Assembly (NCBI GenBank): GCA_035771175.1
Contig: CM069611.1
Span: 14,972,366 to 15,036,365, forward strand
From: Paratinospora sagittata
Lineage: Eukaryota; Streptophyta; Magnoliopsida; Ranunculales; Menispermaceae
Direction of reading: 5' to 3'
DNA length: 64,000 nucleotides
Of the stretch, positions 57,871 through 64,000 are shown piece by piece (the stretch's first letter is position 1; every line of letters starts with the position of its first letter). The notes beneath the pieces were generated by a model, which saw only the letters and a program-made list of their open reading frames with translations, searched no databases and was not told the origin of the DNA. A program made the position numbers and the translations under genes.

Positions 57871-59863
57871 TGTTGTCTCAAAGAACCTCATGAAGAATAT
57901 TTTGATGATTACAAACTACTCCATCTTATGATCTAATGAGTTTATTGAGTATTTCAGTAAAGCAATATGAAGATGATCATATCTCAAGAAGAATTCACTC
58001 AATTGGGCTTATACCAAGTCATGACAAATCAAGTCAACAAAGATCAAGATCAAGAACTACAATAGGTTTAATGTCAGTTTAGATTTGTAGAACTTTACTC
58101 TATAACAATTCAACAAATCTATGACAAAATAAGCTTTTCGAAAATATCTTGATTCGTAGTGAAAATGAGTTTGATCGATTTGTTTAAGTACTTTCAAATG
58201 AATTTCAAACTATTTGAATGTTTTTCGAAGTGTTTGATTTGATCCGAAAAGTATAAAATATGTTTTTGATTTAATCAGATTTCAAATATTGAAAAATCAG
58301 AAAAATCATGTTAAGTGTTTATGAGGACACTAATAGAGGTTCAAGACACTAATGCAGTGGCTAGCACTACAGGAGGCTACCTCTCTATCAAGACGCTACT
58401 AGTTTCTAGAAACACTTAAACATGTTTTCATGTAGGACGCTAATACGTGATTAGCGCCCTCCCTGTCATTCTGGGAAACTAGTCGTTCAATCTAGCAGGA
58501 CACTAATGCAAACTAGCGCCCTTCCTAAGCTAACTAAGAACAACTTGATTTTCAAGTTGATAATGCTTTAGGATGCTACTACTGTATTAGGACGCTACTA
58601 CAAGACTTCACTTGTTTCACACATCTACACAGTAGCTTCCTCACGCTGTTTCAAAAAGCTAATGTAAGGCTTGTCAGGGAATATTACACTGTTATTGCAA
58701 CCTCCCCGAAAAAGGTGATTTCTGAATCAATTTTTGTTTTCGTGTAAACTGAATTGAATCAGAACACTATGGTAAAACGGAACTTACCATTTGCATGAAA
58801 GATTTGAGCCATTTGACTCACTCTTTCAACAGTCTCAACAGTTCAAAAAGTATTGTTTTGGCGCAATATGTGATTATAAATATTCAACTTCAACAAGATT
58901 GAAGTGTAGTCTTTGAAGATTTTGAGCTCAAACTATTTGAAATTTAGTCATTTTAAAGTTTTCAAAGCTGCACAAAACCACTCTGATAAATATTTTTCTT
59001 TCAAAGGTTTGATTTTCTTGAACTTACACTTTTTCATCTTTGGAAAACCAGTGAAAGAAAAAGTGTTTGATTTACTTGATTTTCAACTATTTCAAATTGA
59101 TATATCTTTGTTGAATCTGTTGTTTGAGTAAAAGTTCGTTAGATAAAATTGTAAGATTGTATATCAATTATCATCTGTATCAAACTATAATTTGCTGCAA
59201 CTACATAAATTGTTGATTTTACTTAGTACAAGCTCATAGGTTGTCTTACACCTGTAAGTTAAGAGTTTAGAGGTTGACTCACACCCGCCCGTCAAGTTGA
59301 GTAGGATAGGTTGTCCCACACCTGCAAGTTTAGTGTTGTAAAGATTGTTCTCACACTCGTGAAGTTGAAAAGGTTGTAACGGTTTTATTCTCATATGTTA
59401 AAAGGATAGCTTAGTGAAGCCTTAAAATCCTCACTAAGGAGGTTAGGTAGTGGAGGATAGGTTGTCTCACACCTACAAGTTGAGTGTTGTAAAGATTGTT
59501 CTCACACTCGTGAAGTTGAAAAGGTTGTAACGGTTTTATTCTCATATGTTAAAAGGATAGCTTAGTGAAGCCTTAAAATCCTAACTAAGGAGGTTAGGTA
59601 GTGGAGGATAGGTTGTCTCACACCTGCAAGTTGAGTGTTGTAAAAATTGTTCTCACACTCGTGAAGTTGAAAGGTAGTAACGGTTTTATTCTCATCTGTT
59701 AAAAGGATAGCTTAGTGAAGCCTTAAAATCCTAACTAAGGAGGTTAGGTAGTGGAGGTAGGCATACAGCTGAACCACTATAAATCGACTGTGCAAATTAT
59801 CTTTTATTTGTCAATGTTAGTATTACTGTCATTGCACTGCAAATCAACACTTCTGGGCTAACA
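57871..59863 (+). repeat. 3' LTR of SIRE-like copy 2
   Basis: It starts TGTTGTCTCAAAGAACC directly after AAAAAGGGGGAGAT and ends TTCTGGGCTAACA. AGGACGCT-type palindromes lie at about 58320-58620 and a 151-bp tandem repeat at 59304-59757. The host sequence that follows is chromovirus pol. Confidence 0.88.
59304..59757 (+). repeat. 151-bp tandem repeat, three copies
   Basis: Units start with GGATAGGTTGT at 59304, 59455 and 59606. Each carries two hairpin units (TCACACCTGCAAGTTGAGTG and TTCTCACACTCGTGAAGTTG) plus CCTAACTAAGGAGGTTAGG and TAGTGGAGG. The first copy has CCTCACT where the others have CCTAACT. Related LTRs have this segment once. Confidence 0.85.
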
Positions 59864-60072
59864 GTTTCTGCAACTCTTTTAACTAAGCTAGCGCCATTCT
59901 GTATGGTGCCATGGACATAGGCTTCGTGCCAGGGACTAGCTTTATGATGAAGTCAATCTCCTTCTTAGGTGGCAACACATGAAGATCTATAGTGAATACA
60001 TCAGAAAAATCCCTAACAATTGGGATGTCCTCAAGTCTCACCCCGCTAGTCTTTCCCTCATTAGGCACTAAT

Positions 60073-61666
60073 TGATAAGTTGAGTTTTAGATAATGTTTT
60101 ACATGTTAATTTCATAGGTTTTTAGGTGCATTTAGTTAGTTTTTAGATATATTTGCATTAATTGTTCATATTTAGTGTTTTAGGTTCATTTAGATATTTT
60201 TATGAGTTTTATAAGTTGGTTTTAGTGGTTTTCATGAATAAAATGCATTAGGCTAGCTTACGAAAATAATCATGATTTTTAGGTATTTTTCCTAAAGTCA
60301 ATTACATCATTTACATAGTAATATTGTCAAATTTTGCATGTTAATACATATTTGCATTTAGACTTTTAATACTTGATTAGTTTAGATCATTTACTTGCAT
60401 TTTTTGTGCTTTGTTTTGTAGGTAAATAAAGAGCCTAAAAGTGGGTTGGAATGTGGTTCAAATGGTGACAAAATCGTGTCAAAAAAAGGTGCAAAAAAAT
60501 GGACCAGAACCAAGAAAAAGGAGAAGTAGCGAGTTCTGAGCGTCACGACGCTCAGAACGCAACATTTGCATTAAAATTCATGTAGAGCCGCGGTGCTTGG
60601 AGCCAGCACCGTGGCGCTCAGTTGTGAACAACACGGGGTTTTGTGTGTATTTTTGCTATTGTGGCTTACCTATTTTTGGTCTTTTCACCCACACTTGTAT
60701 ATAAGCTCATTTAGGGTTAATTGAGAGAGATCTCTCACATTCTAAACACTTCCAATTTGTAATTGAGAGAGGAGAGAAAGGGAAGCAAAAAAGAAAAGGA
60801 GAAAGTTGGAAAAGGAGTTGCAGGTTTTGCAAGAGGAAGAATGATAAGATCTTCAAGGGGATTTTCATCTTTTAATTTCTATTTCTTATGCTTTTGCAAT
60901 GTTTCCTTTCCTTGTTCTTCATCTTTTCTATCATGTATCCATGGATTCAATGTTGGGTTAATTAAATACTCTACGAACTTGATTGAACTAATTTGAATCT
61001 TAAGATTTAATTATCTTTTATGTGTTGTTGAGCAATTTCCATGTTTATTTGCAATTGTCAGTGCTTAATGCTTTCAAATCTTTGGTCAATTTTTTAATGA
61101 ACTTAGATTTGATATCTAACACTTGGAAAAGGGGATATTGAATCAGAGCAAGATAATTACAACCTAGAGAATTTGTATCGTGTTGGGAGACCTACAAAAC
61201 CCTTTGAACCCGTTTTGAATGAATCAAAGATCTTAGTGAGTTCTTGTTTGATTGACCTATAACTCAGGAGAGGTTGTTGTTAGTTTAAGGATAGATATTC
61301 AAGTTGACACTCGGGAAAGGGACTTGAATGATTAAGGATTCATGGTTTATAAATCTAGGATTTAATTCAATAACACAATATTTAGAGATCTTAAGAAACA
61401 ACATAGTGATATCAAACCCTAGAACTTATTATCCATTGACTTCTCTCCAATTTTTATTTCATCTTGTTTGTTTCTATTGGCTTTTGTTTAATTTGCATTT
61501 CATCCATTAATTCACTCCACTTTGATCACCTAGATAAAATTAAAAGCATTATAGAATTGGGCATTTGGATTAGTAAAACCACCTTCCCTGTGGATACGAT
61601 AACCCACTCACCATGGGTATTAATACTTGATATTCGTATACTTGCGATTCAAATATTACCACATCA
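60073..61666 (+). mobile_element. Athila family 2 solo LTR in chromovirus pol
   Basis: It starts TGATAAGTTGAGTTTTAG and ends TTACCACATCA, with the perfect 5-bp duplication CTAAT (60068-60072 and 61667-61671). It is the cleanest complete LTR of this family here (1594 bp), with TATATAAG at 60698, GC-rich palindromic patches at about 60536-60625 (GAGCGTCACGACGCTC) and the usual CTTGCG end. Confidence 0.94.
60698..60705 (+). promoter_or_regulatory. LTR TATA box
   Basis: TATATAAG lies about 75 bp downstream of the GC-rich palindromes and is followed by GGGTTAATTGAGAGAG. It is in the same position as in the LTR at 3103-4543. Confidence 0.55.
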
Positions 61667-62728
61667 CTAATCTATCCAAGATCTCTCTATCCTGTTCAGT
61701 CACAAGTTTACCCCTAGTGACTGGCTGGTCTGATGCTCGCCCCTTCAGTGCAAACACAGGGTATCTCAAAATCTGAAAGATGACTCTCTTGGCAAAACAA
61801 TAATCACTACGTGATAAGCCGCACGCCAATCCATCCTAATAATAACATCAAACTCGAGGAACTCAAGGACTCTAAAGTCCACGGGCATCTCAAAATCCCC
61901 GATTTTCACAACACACCGACTGCATATCATATTTGGGTAGATCCTTTCCCCAGCTATAGTACTCACAACTAACTATGTACTAGCTCTAGTGGGGAATAAA
62001 TGCAAACTATCTACCATGCGACTAGATATGAATGAAAGCATAGATCTAACATCAAATAAAACATGCATCGAAACATCACAAATAAGAAATATACCTTCTA
62101 CGAAGGTCTTTGATGGGGCTGGATCTGGCTTTGTGGCCGCCTTAGCAATCTCTGTGCCGTCTGTTTGTTGTATTAAATTGTATGATGGTGTCATAAGAGG
62201 ATTAGGGCACTCAAACTTCTTATGCTCGGCCTAACCACACTGGTAACAAAATAACTGAGGTTCATGGTACAGAAGACCCAGTTTGTGAATAACCTCCTCA
62301 CCTTCTGCCTTTGCCTCGGCCTAACTGCGATGGCAATGGTGGTCTCTCTGCACTCTGTGCCTAAGTAGTAATTGGGGCAGGAGGCATAATGATGGGTGAA
62401 GATACAACACCAGTCTGGACATGAGGCGCCTCACTGTGAGCACCCTCAAACTGTACTCCTCTCTGAAATTTCCTTTTCTTTACCCCATCTCTTCTCCTTC
62501 CAAGAGATCTTCCCACCTGACTCAGCCTGCACCTGCTTCGGTGTGGTAGCCTCTGCCCTCTTCAACAACTCTTGAATATGAGTTGTCTGAACTACCATCT
62601 AAGTGGCTTGGGTTGCCATCAAGCGGCCCTATGCAACAACTATCTCCTCCAGTCTCTTAATCCTTTCGTCACTCTCAGATGCATCCATGTGTGTCTGCTT
62701 GAGTCTCTCGCTTCTCCTCATAGAACTT

Positions 62729-64000
62729 GTTAGTGAAATCCGCTAGCGCACAGTGTCAAGTTATAGATACCGATGAATATGGAGTGTATCTTCCTCAAGG
62801 ATTGATTACTACCACTAATTACCACGTTTATTAACCTTAACTTTATTTAGAAAATCCAATTCGAATGTTCAAGTAAATTAAAAAAAAAACAAACTAAAAC
62901 TAACAAGCAATGCAATAGAAATTAAATTAGAAATCAATGGATAAAATGGTCTAGAGGTTTGATTTCATCTCACTCTCAACTATGCCTATACTTGTATTTA
63001 CTATTAATTGAACTTCCTAGTTTATAAGTGAAAAACTTTATCTTCTTTAACTTCCTCTCTCGAGCACCAATTAGAACATATTCCTAGAACTTTGGTTTTA
63101 TTCTTTCGATGGAAACCTAAAATCCTAACAACTCATTACGCTCTATGATTTTCGTCCATGAACTCAAAGGGCCTCAATCTCCTCTCGGTGTCATGATAAC
63201 CTAGGTTATGGCTTCCTTGTTCCGACCTAAAATACCCTCTCTCAAGCACCTACCTTAGATCTACTATCATCCAATCCATGGCTAAGGAATCAAAAGCATT
63301 GAACGCCGAAAAGCATAAATAAACTAGAAACTTTCATTAATAATCAAAGGAATAAAAACTAGAGCATAGCCTTGAGTTTGGATCTATCTACCATCTAGAA
63401 AGAGGATTTAGTTCATAGCTTTAAACATAAAAACATAAAATACTAGTATGAACTTGAATCTAAACAATGAAAACACAAAGAATATAGAATGTTGGAGATT
63501 TTCCTCCTTCGTAGCCGAATTTGATCTTTTCATACGCTTCGTACTAGCCATAACCTTTGTTTCTCCACTTTATCCTCCTCTAGAAACCTTAATTAATGAA
63601 TCATTTATACGTACAAGTCATTAGGGTACCGAAATAGAAGTCCCAAAATTAGATTTCATACTCCCGCAACTTTCCTGCAACAAACACACACCCAGCGCAG
63701 CGGCGCCCTGTCTCTTGTCGATAAGGCTTCCACCACCACCACTCGAAGCCTCGGCACCCATCCTGGACGCCGTAGCACCCAGTCTCAGGTTGGTGGTAGT
63801 TTTCTTTGTTTTTTCGCCCTTTTTTTTTTAGCATAGTGTGGAGTGTTTCTCTATTCTAACTTCTTATAACTTGTTTTTCATCATCCAAATTCACTTTCAA
63901 CTCCTCTAAACACCTACAAAACAAATGAGTAACACACTTATAAATGTGAAAACCAAAATAAATCATCATATACCAAAAATGACTAAACTAACAAATAAAC
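62729..64000 (-). repeat. Athila LTR, running off the window end
   Basis: On the plus strand the edge reads TGTTAGTGAAATCCGCTAGCG, matching the edge of the LTR at 33593 (TGTTATGTGCAAACCGCAAGCG). The body follows the same LTR (TTAACTTTATTTAGAAAATC and CTCTCGAGCACCAATTAGAAC). A GC-rich patch lies at about 63690-63785. Whether it is a solo LTR or part of an element cannot be seen. Confidence 0.82.

Larger units (their letters stand above)
51947..59863 (+). mobile_element. SIRE-like copia element without pol, copy 2 (5' truncated)
   Basis: The order is gag fragment (51947-52313), spacer (52314-53138), ORF2 (53139-57565, interrupted), PPT and 3' LTR (57871-59863). The 5' LTR and most of gag are missing at the junction with the Athila LTR. 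The layout equals copy 1, and again no pol exists. A minus-strand LTR of the same superfamily lies in ORF2 (53756-55882). The LTR start TGTTGTCTCAAAGAACC differs from copy 1, so this is a sister lineage rather than a recent duplicate. Confidence 0.82.
59870..62728 (-). pseudogene. Chromovirus gag-protease-RT start relic, split by a solo LTR
   Basis: Minus-strand order: broken gag from 62728 (a zinc-finger-like region near 62240-62280); then 62194-61973 with a protease region in which the usual D-T-G-A-S site reads LFDVRSMLSF; then LEFLEFDVIIRMDWRAAYHV near 61870, the conserved region after the protease; then, beyond the inserted LTR, DIPIVRDFSDVFTIDLHVLP and PGTKPMSMAPYRMALA, the start of RT. 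The reading frame is continuous across the insertion when the LTR and one target copy are ignored. The RT body is missing, cut at 59863 by the SIRE-like LTR. Confidence 0.78.

Noticed and set aside
1..64000. Host genes, tRNA or rRNA genes
   Set aside because: No exon-like conserved protein outside retroelements, no cloverleaf with A and B boxes and no rRNA core sequence was noticed; primer-binding sites are only 12-18 bases of tRNA complement.
1..64000. Integrated pararetrovirus sequence
   Set aside because: All RT and integrase relics belong with LTR retrotransposons (Athila, Tat, chromovirus); no movement-protein or caulimovirus coat motif was seen.

Overview
This window looks like plant nuclear DNA and is almost entirely nested LTR retrotransposons. 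The evidence is a tRNA-Asp primer-binding site of the Athila type, an initiator-tRNA-Met primer-binding site of the Ty1/copia type, chromodomain-ending Ty3/gypsy pol, Tat-type integrase, Athila 3' regions, and a hAT-type miniature element. I see no host gene, rRNA, tRNA, CRISPR array or bacterial feature. The species cannot be told; an angiosperm, probably a dicot, is the safest statement. Every coding region is broken or truncated, so all are given as pseudogenes.

Layout. (1) 32-7552: an almost intact, pol-less Athila-like element with two 1.5 kb LTRs and a perfect 5-bp target duplication; a solo LTR of a second Athila family sits in its 3' part (3103-4543). (2) 7558-15050: a probable minus-strand LTR remnant, a copia-type LTR end, then a Tat-lineage pol relic cut by a hAT MITE (9061-9775) and by a copia-type solo LTR (9825-13686), which itself carries an inverted solo LTR (11410-13523). 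(3) 15051-22355: a minus-strand autonomous-type Athila, 3' LTR to gag, degenerate and truncated. (4) 22356-22875: plus-strand chromovirus RT/RNase H relic. (5) 22876-51946: remains of another plus-strand Athila torn apart by later events: an inverted pair of chromovirus LTRs (23311-26966), a SIRE-like copia element (26967-39345) and a minus-strand chromovirus (39645-46441). (6) 51947-59863: a second SIRE-like copy of the same pol-less design. (7) 59864-62728: minus-strand chromovirus gag-pol relic split by a solo LTR (60073-61666). (8) 62729-64000: an Athila LTR running off the end.

How the parts relate. Target-site duplications give a clear order of insertion, and most insertions remain only as solo LTRs, which indicates frequent LTR-LTR recombination. 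Both SIRE-like copies share one plan: Gag, a non-coding spacer, a second ORF with an env-like/'plant transposon protein' type domain, a polypurine tract and an LTR, with no protease, integrase, RT or RNase H. This suggests a non-autonomous subfamily mobilised in trans rather than two random deletions.

The most unusual signal is structural. SIRE-like LTRs carry tandem arrays of short hairpins whose stems change sequence but stay complementary around a conserved loop. LTRs from several unrelated families here carry clusters of GC-rich imperfect palindromes, upstream of the TATA box where one is visible, with a different sequence in each family.
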